From NCBI GenBank assembly GCA_027064245.1, contig JAMOPZ010000357.1, positions 1-8,941 of the forward strand: a stretch of DNA of 8,941 bases, written 5' to 3'. The position numbers and the translations under genes are program-made. Below are positions 1 through 6,757 of the stretch, one piece after another. Origin of the DNA: Campylobacterales bacterium. GTDB lineage: Bacteria; Campylobacterota; Campylobacteria; Campylobacterales; Arcobacteraceae. The notes under the pieces were generated by a model that was not told where the DNA came from, searched no databases, and saw only the letters and a program-made list of their open reading frames with translations. Position 1 is the stretch's first letter. Every line of letters starts with the position of its first letter.

Positions 1-1043
1 TGAATCTCTTGTTGAGCATAACATAAAACATCAGCTAAAACCAATCTTCCCTCAGCATCTGTATTTCTAACCTCAATAGTTTTCCCATTTTTAGCAACCA
101 ATACATCATCAGGTTTAAATGCATCTCCACCAATCATATTCTCTACAGCACCCACAAATCCATGAACCTCTATTGGTAAATTCATATCAGATATTGCTTT
201 CATAAGACCTAAAACTGCCGAACCACCACTCTTATCAGATTTCATTGTTACCATAAAATCAGCAGGTTTAAGACTAAGACCACCACTATCATAAGTAAGA
301 CCTTTACCAATCAAAGATACAACAAATTTTGGATTTTGTGGTTTGTGTGCTAAATGAATTACTCTTGAACTATGACGACTAGCTCTTCCTACAGCAAGAA
401 GTGCATTCATATTTTCACTCTTAAGCTCTTTTGTTTTTAAAATATCACACTCTAAAGTAGAATTTTTTGCAAGTTTTTTAGCTATATTTGCCATAGTTTG
501 AGGATAACAATCTTCTGGAGTTGTATTTACAATATCTCTTGTAAAGTTTGTAGCCTCTGCTGTAATTTTACCATTGTCAAGAGCTTTTTTATAATTTTCA
601 AGACTTACTTCATGCTCACTATAACCCTCTGTAGAAATTATAACCTCTTTAAGTTTAAATTTGCTCTTTTTACTTTTATAGTTTTGAAAACTATACTCAC
701 CCAATAAAAGCCCCTCTACCATTGCTCTAATTGAAGCAGTACATCTTGGATGACTTAAATAAGTTGCAATTTTAATACTTTTATAGTTTGTCTTTTTAAT
801 CGCTTTTATAGCTATAGCTATAGCTGTTCTTATATCATAACTTTTAAGAGTATCAATGGCTACATATAATCTATCTTTTGATACTAACAGACAAGTTGCA
901 TCTTGAGATGGCTTGAAACCTGCTTTTTTAAGAAGTTTTTTATCCTGAATAAACTTGTGATTTAAATCTTTATTAACTATAAATACTATCTCTAACTCAG
1001 CATTAATTTGTGATATTTTATTATCTTCAATTGTAATTTTCAT
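1..1043 (-). CDS. pepA: leucyl aminopeptidase (peptidase family M17), 3' end outside window
   Basis: Cytosolic di-metal aminopeptidase that removes N-terminal residues, leucine preferred, from peptides. The ATG is at 1043-1041, preceded by AGGA (1052-1049, minus strand) five bases upstream. 347 codons are visible of the roughly 480 usual for the family, and the gene runs off the left edge. The catalytic M17 core is intact: GKG (K247), YDSGG (D252), SLKP (K259), MKSD (D270) and NTDAEGRL (D329, E331, R333). These match the E. coli PepA metal ligands and catalytic residues (K270, D275, K282, D293, D352, E354, R356) at a constant offset of 23, so the gene appears functional. The N-terminal domain (about residues 1-160) is poorly conserved, as usual for M17. 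The gene is divergent from the DUF302-like lipoprotein gene and has its own promoter at 1084-1089. Confidence 0.96.
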   Translation of the reverse strand, partial: MKITIEDNKISQINAELEIVFIVNKDLNHKFIQDKKLLKKAGFKPSQDATCLLVSKDRLYVAIDTLKSYDIRTAIAIAIKAIKKTNYKSIKIATYLSHPRCTASIRAMVEGLLLGEYSFQNYKSKKSKFKLKEVIISTEGYSEHEVSLENYKKALDNGKITAEATNFTRDIVNTTPEDCYPQTMANIAKKLAKNSTLECDILKTKELKSENMNALLAVGRASRHSSRVIHLAHKPQNPKFVVSLIGKGLTYDSGGLSLKPADFMVTMKSDKSGGSAVLGLMKAISDMNLPIEVHGFVGAVENMIGGDAFKPDDVLVAKNGKTIEVRNTDAEGRLVLADVLCYAQQEI

Positions 1044-1083
1044 TATTTTCCTATTTTAATATAATTATTTTTTTAAAGTAAAA

Positions 1084-1089
1084 TTATAT
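1084..1089 (-). promoter_or_regulatory. -10 box of pepA
   Basis: Read on the minus strand this is TATAAT inside TTTGATATAATTT, 41 bases before the pepA ATG. The same TTTGATATAATT block precedes the DUF4240 gene, and TATAAT preceded by a T-rich tract with no strong -35 is the usual sigma70 promoter form in Campylobacterota. No other signal in the upstream region is as good. Confidence 0.55.
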
Positions 1090-1202
1090 CAAAAAAAAGC
1101 AAATAAACTTCTCTAAAGAATTATATAACTGCAATATATAGGTAAAAATATCAATATCATAGATATAAGTATTTCAAAATATGTGATTTATAGATAGCAG
1201 AA

Positions 1203-1243
1203 TTGTTACAATCTTTAAACGGTATATCTTTTGATTGTAACAT
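1203..1243. promoter_or_regulatory. paired near-palindromic operator candidates upstream of the DUF302-like lipoprotein gene
   Basis: TGTTACAATC (1204-1213) and GATTGTAACA (1233-1242) form a perfect 10-bp inverted repeat. Each arm also carries a near-palindrome of its own: TTGTTACAA (1203-1211) and TTGTAACAT (1235-1243). The two centres are 32 bp apart, close to three helical turns, so two dimers could bind on the same face of the DNA. The right-hand site sits just before the probable -10 box (TACAAT, 1249-1254), where a repressor would block RNA polymerase. A hairpin in RNA is also possible, but the 19-base loop and the upstream position favour protein binding. The regulator is not identifiable from the sequence. 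Confidence 0.4.
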
Positions 1244-1248
1244 TATGA

Positions 1249-1254
1249 TACAAT
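1249..1254 (+). promoter_or_regulatory. possible -10 box of the DUF302-like lipoprotein gene
   Basis: TACAAT in the context TATGATACAATATAAG resembles the TTTGATATAAT boxes of the other genes here. It would give a 5' untranslated leader of about 85 bases. A second candidate, TATAAT, is at 1264-1269. The region is so AT-rich that neither can be called firmly. Confidence 0.3.
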
Positions 1255-1312
1255 ATAAGAATATATAATAATTTGCAATAATATTATAGTTGTATTTTTA
1301 ATAAATTATTAT

Positions 1313-1332
1313 ATTATTCTTTAAAGAATAAT
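1313..1332. repeat. perfect 20-bp palindrome just before the lipoprotein ribosome binding site
   Basis: ATTATTCTTT followed directly by its own reverse complement, AAAGAATAAT, with the centre between 1322 and 1323. It ends three bases before the AAGGA ribosome binding site (1336-1340) of the 1347 gene. As DNA it could be an operator; as RNA it would be an unstable hairpin with almost no loop. Both arms are nearly all A and T, so chance is not excluded. Confidence 0.5.
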
Positions 1333-1346
1333 TATAAGGAATACAA

Positions 1347-2555
1347 ATGAAATACACAAGATTATTAGGTTCTATTACACTTGCAACACTTTTAGCTACA
1401 GGTTTTACTAGTTGTGGAAGCGATAACGATGATAATACAAATGAAAATATAGCTACTACAGTAGTAGATACAATTCAACCATACCAAAGAGTATTATCAA
1501 TCCCTGGAACATCTGCTGATATTGATGCTATTGCTACTAAAATAGCAGAGTATGTAATTAATACAAATGAAAAAGATGTTTTAGGATTTCCATCTGATTG
1601 GGTAATTGCTGGAGCGAACACTGCAAAAGGTGAAACTAACGATGGTCTTGCTGATATGATTCCAATTCCTGCTTGGAATGCTGATTTAAACGCTACATAC
1701 AAAACAAAAGTGATAGAGTTTTGTAATGGTGCTTATGCAACAATGGCAACAAATACAGGGCAACAACATGGTTCGGCTCTTCCTTGCGAGGTTTCTGTGC
1801 ATAGTGACGGAACGAATGTTTATGTTGATATGTTAGATGCTAGTGCAATATTTACTATATTCTTCCCTGGTATAGATGACCCAACTGGTGGATTAGAAAA
1901 AATGGCATCAGATGTAAAGTCTGAACTTAGAACGATGATTGAGACATCTTTGGCAAGTGAAAATATAACAACTTCAACACAAATGATGGGACCAAAATTT
2001 ACAGAAGAGGATATTAATGCTCTCTCTGATGATGATATTTATATTGTAACAAGCTATAAAAATCCAAATGGAGATGCTTTTACAACTGCTGATGCAAAAA
2101 AACTAGCAGAAGAGATTATTGTAAAATTAGGTACTGATGAAGCAACTGCTGATACAATGGTTGCAGGATTATCTACAAACTCAGGATGGAGAAGTGCAAG
2201 ACCTGAACCTATCCCAATTCCAGGTGTATTTGTGGCAGAAGCATGTTCTCCAACTTATGCAAAAATGGCAACAAAATTAGGTTCAGAGTATATTACTGCT
2301 CTTCCATGTGAGATAACTGTATATCTTGATAAAACAGATGATACAAACCAAACTATTAGTATTAGTGTATTAAGCCCTAAGTTTATGTTTGAAAATATGT
2401 TTAAAGGTGCAGTAGAAGCATCTGTAGCTCGTGGAGATATAAACGAAGCAGAAGCATCAACTTATGAACCTCTTGCTCAGGTTGTATTAGATGATTTAAA
2501 TAAAATTGTTGATTCAGCACTTAGTGATAGTACTTTAGCAATTACTAAAAAATAA
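1347..2555 (+). CDS. tandem DUF302-like lipoprotein, 402 residues
   Basis: Exported lipoprotein of unknown role. The start is supported by AAGGA at 1336-1340, six bases upstream. Residues 1-22 form a signal peptide ending FTS before Cys23, an acceptable lipobox; residues 24-45 are an Asn/Asp/Thr-rich linker. The mature part holds two copies of one unit. Each has a helical lead-in, an IPIP stretch (105-108 and 289-292), a Glu-x-Cys motif (E124/C126 and E298/C300), then Leu-Pro-Cys (145-147 and 319-321) and a short beta strand. The Glu-x-Cys to Leu-Pro-Cys spacing is 21 residues in both copies, and the copies are offset by 174. This Cys...LPC pattern resembles DUF302, a small domain of unknown function in bacteria and archaea. 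The paired cysteines could form a disulfide or bind a ligand (inference). Convergent with the DUF4240 gene. The lipoprotein call is firm; the DUF302 link is from memory of the motif. Confidence 0.85.
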   Translation: MKYTRLLGSITLATLLATGFTSCGSDNDDNTNENIATTVVDTIQPYQRVLSIPGTSADIDAIATKIAEYVINTNEKDVLGFPSDWVIAGANTAKGETNDGLADMIPIPAWNADLNATYKTKVIEFCNGAYATMATNTGQQHGSALPCEVSVHSDGTNVYVDMLDASAIFTIFFPGIDDPTGGLEKMASDVKSELRTMIETSLASENITTSTQMMGPKFTEEDINALSDDDIYIVTSYKNPNGDAFTTADAKKLAEEIIVKLGTDEATADTMVAGLSTNSGWRSARPEPIPIPGVFVAEACSPTYAKMATKLGSEYITALPCEITVYLDKTDDTNQTISISVLSPKFMFENMFKGAVEASVARGDINEAEASTYEPLAQVVLDDLNKIVDSALSDSTLAITKK

Positions 2556-2560
2556 ATTTT

Positions 2561-2576
2561 AACTTTTTTAAAAGTT
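2561..2576. terminator. short hairpin shared by convergent genes
   Basis: AACTTTT, a two-base loop, then AAAAGTT, in the 24-base gap between the stop codons of the lipoprotein gene and the DUF4240 gene. It is symmetric and flanked by T-rich or A-rich runs on both sides, as expected for a weak bidirectional terminator. The stem is AT-rich, so it would be weak. Confidence 0.4.
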
Positions 2577-2579
2577 TAT

Positions 2580-3116
2580 TTATTCCCACTTTCCCCAATA
2601 TTTAGCAGTAAGTTTAGGTAATCGTTTTAAACACTCATCTTTATCATCAAAATCCCAATCTTCACCCATATCTTCATCATTACCATAAGGATTATTTTCT
2701 CTATAGTCATAAATCTCTTCATCAGTTTTCTCTTCGTATACTTCAGTAGCAATATAACCAAATGATTCATTAAAAAGCTCATCAAACCTTTCATTTTCAT
2801 CATCATTTAGTTTTAAATCTACTAATGACTCAGGATTTTTTATAGCATTTTCATAAATTTCTCTCCCTCTTGATATAAGAGAATATCTAAAATCTATAAA
2901 TGAATCATCTCCACATCCACCATTTATCAAATAAATGGCTCCCCATAAGTTCCAAAAATTAGCTTTATCATGTAAAATATCAAAATGATTTTGATATGAA
3001 ACAATCTCTTCTGGTGATAGTTTTTCTAACTCTTTTTTTACAATCTCTATCACCTCTTCTGGGTTTATTGTATCTTTTGCCTTAGCTATTATATTCCAAA
3101 AATCATCTATAGTCAT
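2580..3116 (-). CDS. DUF4240 family protein, 178 residues
   Basis: Soluble cytoplasmic protein with no signal peptide or membrane segment. Residues 1-100 match the DUF4240 pattern: an N-terminal FW (6-7), a helical region, then the block LWGAIYLINGGCGDD (57-71) running into FIDFRYSLISRGREIYENAI (73-92) and a downstream P-E-S-L (95-98). The family's function is not known; members occur singly or near WGR-domain proteins in many bacteria. The C-terminal 70 residues are very acidic (Asp/Glu clusters at 105-113 and 147-161) and end in a basic-aromatic tail KYWGKWE, a composition that suggests a protein-interaction surface (inference). The ribosome binding site is AAGGT and a TATAAT box lies at 3144-3149. 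It stands alone, divergent from the TetR operon and convergent with the lipoprotein gene. No partner gene in the window suggests a role. Confidence 0.85.
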   Translation of the reverse strand: MTIDDFWNIIAKAKDTINPEEVIEIVKKELEKLSPEEIVSYQNHFDILHDKANFWNLWGAIYLINGGCGDDSFIDFRYSLISRGREIYENAIKNPESLVDLKLNDDENERFDELFNESFGYIATEVYEEKTDEEIYDYRENNPYGNDEDMGEDWDFDDKDECLKRLPKLTAKYWGKWE

Positions 3117-3143
3117 ATTTTACCTTTTGTTTTTATAAAAATA

Positions 3144-3149
3144 ATTATA
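3144..3149 (-). promoter_or_regulatory. -10 box of the DUF4240 gene
   Basis: Minus-strand TATAAT in the context TTTGATATAATTATT, 28 bases before the start codon. It shares a TTTGATATAATT block with the pepA promoter. Confidence 0.5.
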
Positions 3150-3188
3150 TCAAATATAGATAAATAAAAAATATATAATTTAACTTAC

Positions 3189-3194
3189 TATAAT
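3189..3194 (+). promoter_or_regulatory. -10 box of the TetR-kinase-DUF4173 operon
   Basis: TATAAT, 54 bases before the TetR start codon, giving a leader of about 45 bases. It is directly followed by the palindrome at 3196-3209, a common arrangement for an autoregulated repressor gene. Confidence 0.4.
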
Positions 3195-3195
3195 T

Positions 3196-3209
3196 TAATA
3201 TGAATATTA
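3196..3209. promoter_or_regulatory. candidate TetR operator
   Basis: TAATAT-GA-ATATTA, a perfect 6-bp inverted repeat around a two-base centre, placed just after the -10 box and over the expected transcription start. TetR-family dimers bind such palindromes and often repress their own operon. A second looser pair, TACTATA (3186-3192) and TATAGTA (3222-3228), flanks it. Both consist mainly of A and T, so chance matches are possible. Confidence 0.35.
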
Positions 3210-3248
3210 TCTATTTTATTGTATAGTATATTAAAAAAAGGAGTTATT

Positions 3249-3986
3249 ATGAAAGTATCAAGAAAAGCAAAAGAGAAAACTAGACTAAAGCTACTTAAAT
3301 CTGCCGTTGATGTAATTATTGAAAAAGGGTTTAAAAATGCATCTATGAGAGAGATTGCAAAAAAAGCAGGGGTTAGTGACCCAACAATATATAACTATTT
3401 CCCTACAAAAGAGAATATTTTATATGAGTATCTAAAACAAAAGCATAAAGAGACAATTGAGGTGTTACAAAATATAGATGATTTTGATAGCTTTTCATTA
3501 AGGGAGCAGTTGCAAACAATGTTGGAGTCTGAGTTAGATTTGTATCTTCAAGATAGAGAGTTTATTATTGAGATATTTGATTTAGCCTTTTATTCATCTT
3601 CTGTAAAAATTGATTCGCTATATAATACAAAAGAGCTTTTTATATTAATGGTAGAGGATATGTTTAATAATGCAATTGAGGCTGGTGAGATTGAGGCTCA
3701 ACCATTTGGTGATTATCTCCCTATCCTATTTTGGGATTATTTTATTGCTGTAGTTGCATATTGGATTAAAGATGATTCTGATGAATTTGAGAATACAACA
3801 GAGTTTATAGACCATTCAATGGGTATTTTAGAGGCTTTGATTTTGTCAAATGTACTCTCTAAAGTTGCTGATTTGGGGCAATTTATGTTTAAAACCCATA
3901 TAATCAATAATCTTGCAAATTTTTCTAGTAAAAAAAGTAAAATGAAAAATATCAAGAAAAAGTTTATGGAGATTATAGATGAATAA
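3249..3986 (+). CDS. TetR/AcrR family transcriptional regulator, 245 residues
   Basis: DNA-binding repressor of the TetR family and first gene of a three-gene operon. The ATG at 3249 is chosen because AAAGGAG (3237-3243) lies five bases upstream; an open frame reaching back to a TTG at 3219 lacks such a site. Residues 10-58 are the TetR N-terminal domain: helix 1 with the A-x-x-x-I-x-x-K-G-F pattern, then the helix-turn-helix SMREIAKKAGVSDPTIYNYF (32-51) and TKENIL. Residues 60-225 are the helical ligand and dimerisation domain, rich in Phe, Leu and acidic residues. The protein is longer than the usual ~200 residues because of a Lys-rich tail (about 226-245). Its last eight bases overlap the kinase gene (ATGAATAA), so the two are translationally coupled. 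It probably represses its own operon, but the ligand is unknown. Confidence 0.93.
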   Translation: MKVSRKAKEKTRLKLLKSAVDVIIEKGFKNASMREIAKKAGVSDPTIYNYFPTKENILYEYLKQKHKETIEVLQNIDDFDSFSLREQLQTMLESELDLYLQDREFIIEIFDLAFYSSSVKIDSLYNTKELFILMVEDMFNNAIEAGEIEAQPFGDYLPILFWDYFIAVVAYWIKDDSDEFENTTEFIDHSMGILEALILSNVLSKVADLGQFMFKTHIINNLANFSSKKSKMKNIKKKFMEIIDE

Positions 3987-5292
3987 TATAATAGTCTCAA
4001 GTAAATTTCAAAAGTTTAAAGTGATTGGTAAAGCAGGGATAAAAAGTGGATATATAAAAGGTAAAAGCACTGTTAAAAAAGCATTTTTAAGTAAAGAAAA
4101 AGAGAATGATGAAACTTCAAATTCAAATCAAGAGATTGCAAAAGTTATAGTTGAGGCACTTGGTGAGTTAAAAGGTGTATCTGTGAAAATTGCTCAATTG
4201 TTGGCACTTAATCTTAATTTTTTGCCAAAAGAGTATATTGATGAGCTTGAAAAATCTTTTAATAAAGTACCTCCATTAAACAAAGCATTAATTATAAAAG
4301 TGATTAAAAAAGAGCTTAAAGATTATCCTAATATGATATTTGATACATTTGATTTAGATGTTTTTGCATCTGCAAGTTTGGGGCAGGTTCATTTGGCAAA
4401 ACTTCATAGAGAGAAAGTTGTTGTAAAAGTACAATATCCAAATATGAAACAGAGTATTTTAAATGATATAGATATTTTAAAATATTTTTTGCAAAAAGTG
4501 GCTAAATCAAAAGAGATAAATCATCTTCTTGATGAGATTAAAGATAGATTACTTGAAGAGATTGATTATGAGAGAGAGGCTTATTATTATGAATATTTTA
4601 GAAAAAATCTAAAGATTGATAATATTATTATTCCAAAGGTATATAAAAATTTCACAACTAAAAGAGTTCTTACAAGCCAAAAAATTGATGGTGTTATACT
4701 AAAAGAGTTTTTAAAATCAAATCCATCTCAATCAACAAGAGATAGATATGCACAGATGCTTTTTAATTCATTTTTTTACTCTTTATATAATCTTGGTGTA
4801 ATTCATGCAGATCCAAATCCTGGTAATTATCTATTTTGTAAGGATGAAAAATTAGCTATAATAGATTTTGGTTGTGTCAAAAAAATTGATAATGAGTTTT
4901 TAAATTTTTATTCAAAATTGCACCTAGCACTTATCAAAAGAGAGGATGAAGATGAGATAATTAATATGTATGAGGAGATAGGGATGATTGATAAAACTAA
5001 TATAAAAGATATGAGAAAATTTTATATCAATACTTTAAAACCCCTTGACTCTTTATATATTGAACCATTTGAAGTTGATATTTTTGATTTTGCAACTCAT
5101 AAAGATTTTTCAAAAAGAGGTTTTGAGGCTATACTTCAAATTCAAAAGAAACAGATAAATTCTCTTGATAAATTAAATCAAGAGTTTATATTTTTGGATA
5201 GAACATTGCTTGGATTATATGCAATTTTTGAAAAACTTCAGGCTAAAGTAGATACAAGTTACGCTAAAAAATTGATGCAGAAAAATAGATAA
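3979..5292 (+). CDS. ABC1/UbiB/AarF-type atypical kinase, 437 residues
   Basis: Atypical protein-kinase-like ATPase of the ABC1 (UbiB/COQ8/AarF) family. Motifs in order: LKGVSVKIAQ (64-73), the position of the family's KxGQ signature but with Ala for Gly; ASASLGQVH (130-138), the Ala-rich nucleotide loop; VVVKVQYP with K150; EEIDYEREA (193-201); HADPNPGN (276-283, D278 and N283), normally HADPHPGN; and IIDFG (294-298, D296). All residues for ATP and metal binding are present, so it should be active. The C-terminal membrane helices of UbiB are not evident. It starts eight bases inside the TetR gene, with GGAG at 3968-3971, and ends nine bases before the DUF4173 gene. UbiB supports ubiquinone synthesis, but Campylobacterota make menaquinone, so the target here is probably another lipid or membrane process (inference). 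Confidence 0.93.
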   Translation: MNNIIVSSKFQKFKVIGKAGIKSGYIKGKSTVKKAFLSKEKENDETSNSNQEIAKVIVEALGELKGVSVKIAQLLALNLNFLPKEYIDELEKSFNKVPPLNKALIIKVIKKELKDYPNMIFDTFDLDVFASASLGQVHLAKLHREKVVVKVQYPNMKQSILNDIDILKYFLQKVAKSKEINHLLDEIKDRLLEEIDYEREAYYYEYFRKNLKIDNIIIPKVYKNFTTKRVLTSQKIDGVILKEFLKSNPSQSTRDRYAQMLFNSFFYSLYNLGVIHADPNPGNYLFCKDEKLAIIDFGCVKKIDNEFLNFYSKLHLALIKREDEDEIINMYEEIGMIDKTNIKDMRKFYINTLKPLDSLYIEPFEVDIFDFATHKDFSKRGFEAILQIQKKQINSLDKLNQEFIFLDRTLLGLYAIFEKLQAKVDTSYAKKLMQKNR

Positions 5293-5301
5293 AGGAAAGT
5301 T

Positions 5302-6750
5302 ATGAAAAATATAGATATATATATACCCCTTAGAATACCAAAATTTGCTTGGTTATTATTTATAGTGGCTGTTATCACTGCTCTTTGGAGTGATTTGGTG
5401 ATGATGGAGTATAATATTGGTGTCTCATATTTGATTTTTAATTTTATGTTTTTAGCACCAATTATTCTTTTGATAAAACAAAATATGATAAAAAATCAAT
5501 ACTCTAAATTCTTATTATTTGTAATTTTATTTTTGTCTTTTGATACATTTTATTATAATAATAATTTTGTTCAATATTTTTTGCCGTTGATTATATTCTT
5601 TTTAATGATTTTGGTATATACAAATAGTATGAAAAAAGCAGAGAATTTTTATGAATTATTTTTAGTGGATATATCTATCTTTAGCCGTATCTTATTTGTT
5701 ATCCCATTTTTAAAAAATCTTTTTGCTTTAGATATTGATAAAACTATATATCAAAGAGTGGGCAAGGGTATTTTTATAACTATACCAATAATGTTCACTT
5801 TTATAATTCTTCTTGGTGCTTCTGATGAAAACTTTGCAAGATTTCTCTCAAATATTTTTTCATTTAATATAAATATAGAAGAGTTTATCTCTAAAACTAT
5901 TAAAATCCCAATTTTTACACTTTTATTTTTGGCTCTTGTAATCTCATCTTTTTCGGCTCACTCCAAAAAACAATCTCTTGCTAAAATTAGTGGATTAGAT
6001 ATTGTGGTGGTTGGTATTGTTTCAGGGATGGTAAATCTACTTTTTTTAACATTTATATTGTTTCAACTTCCATATCTATTTGGAGGCGAAGAGTTTATTA
6101 AAGAAAGTTCAATAAATTATGCACAATATGCAAGAGATGGATTTTTTGAATTATCTATGGTTATGACCCTTTCATCTTTGATTATGTTATATATTTTTAA
6201 ACGATTATATATCTCAACTTCTCAAAATATTATTAAAGTTTTGCAAATTATTTTAGCAATAGAGGTTGTGATTATAGGCTTTTCATCATTAAATAAGATG
6301 TTTGTATATCAAAATATTTATGGAGCAACAGGACTAAGATATTATGTTGAATGGTTTACATATTTTTTGATAATATTGTTAATAGTTTATATTACATTTT
6401 TAATAATTAAAAAGAATTATAAGAATTTTTTAAACTACACAGCAGTTATTTCAATGGTTGCTCTTATGATAATCTCTTCAATTAATATTGATAAAATGAT
6501 TATTTTAAACCATCAACAAAAACAACAAAAAGATAAAAGTTTTAAATTAAATTATAACTATTTAACTTTACTTTCAATTGATATAGCAGATTCTATTGAT
6601 TATAAAATATTTGATAAAAGTAAGTTGCTTCAAGATTATAAATATAGAAGAAAAAATTGGATAGATACTCAAAAAACTCTTAGGGATTGTAGTAATATTT
6701 TTGATTTTCACTTGGGATATTGTGTTAAAAAAGGATATTTAAATAAATAA
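5302..6750 (+). CDS. polytopic membrane protein, DUF4173/DUF4153 type, 482 residues
   Basis: Inner-membrane protein with about twelve predicted hydrophobic segments (near residues 16-35, 43-59, 69-85, 89-107, 125-143, 156-174, 204-219, 233-261, 281-299, 313-330, 350-369 and 376-396) and a hydrophilic C-terminal tail (about 400-482). The block YAQYARDGFFEL (273-284) and the later GLRYYVEWF (344-352) match the conserved YAxYARxGFxEL and G-x-x-x-R-Y features I associate with DUF4173. The family has no established function. The tail holds two cysteines in CSNIFDFHLGYC (463-474), which would be periplasmic or cytoplasmic depending on topology. The gene is third in the operon, with AAAGGAAAG (5291-5299) overlapping the kinase stop codon, so it is probably co-translated with the kinase and may be its membrane partner (inference). 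Confidence 0.88.
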   Translation: MKNIDIYIPLRIPKFAWLLFIVAVITALWSDLVMMEYNIGVSYLIFNFMFLAPIILLIKQNMIKNQYSKFLLFVILFLSFDTFYYNNNFVQYFLPLIIFFLMILVYTNSMKKAENFYELFLVDISIFSRILFVIPFLKNLFALDIDKTIYQRVGKGIFITIPIMFTFIILLGASDENFARFLSNIFSFNINIEEFISKTIKIPIFTLLFLALVISSFSAHSKKQSLAKISGLDIVVVGIVSGMVNLLFLTFILFQLPYLFGGEEFIKESSINYAQYARDGFFELSMVMTLSSLIMLYIFKRLYISTSQNIIKVLQIILAIEVVIIGFSSLNKMFVYQNIYGATGLRYYVEWFTYFLIILLIVYITFLIIKKNYKNFLNYTAVISMVALMIISSINIDKMIILNHQQKQQKDKSFKLNYNYLTLLSIDIADSIDYKIFDKSKLLQDYKYRRKNWIDTQKTLRDCSNIFDFHLGYCVKKGYLNK

Positions 6751-6757
6751 GAAAATT

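Noticed and set aside
498..707. Plus-strand 69-codon frame opposite pepA
   Set aside because: Antisense to a well-supported conserved gene, low-complexity composition, no start signal.
1475..1702. Minus-strand 75-codon frame inside the tandem lipoprotein gene
   Set aside because: Antisense shadow of a clearly coding region; no domain or ribosome binding site.
3156..3214. ATAGATAA (3156-3163) and TTATCTAT (3207-3214) inverted repeat as operator
   Set aside because: Eight AT-rich base pairs 43 bases apart in a region of this composition are expected by chance; the palindrome at 3196-3209 is better placed.
3219..3248. Ten-codon N-terminal extension of the TetR gene from a TTG
   Set aside because: The ATG at 3249 has a near-ideal AAAGGAG five bases upstream and places the TetR domain at the usual distance from the N-terminus; the extension overlaps this ribosome binding site.
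3737..4000. Minus-strand 87-codon frame over the TetR/kinase junction
   Set aside because: Hydrophobic Ile/Leu/Phe content is what antisense to Lys/Asn/Glu-rich coding produces; no other support.
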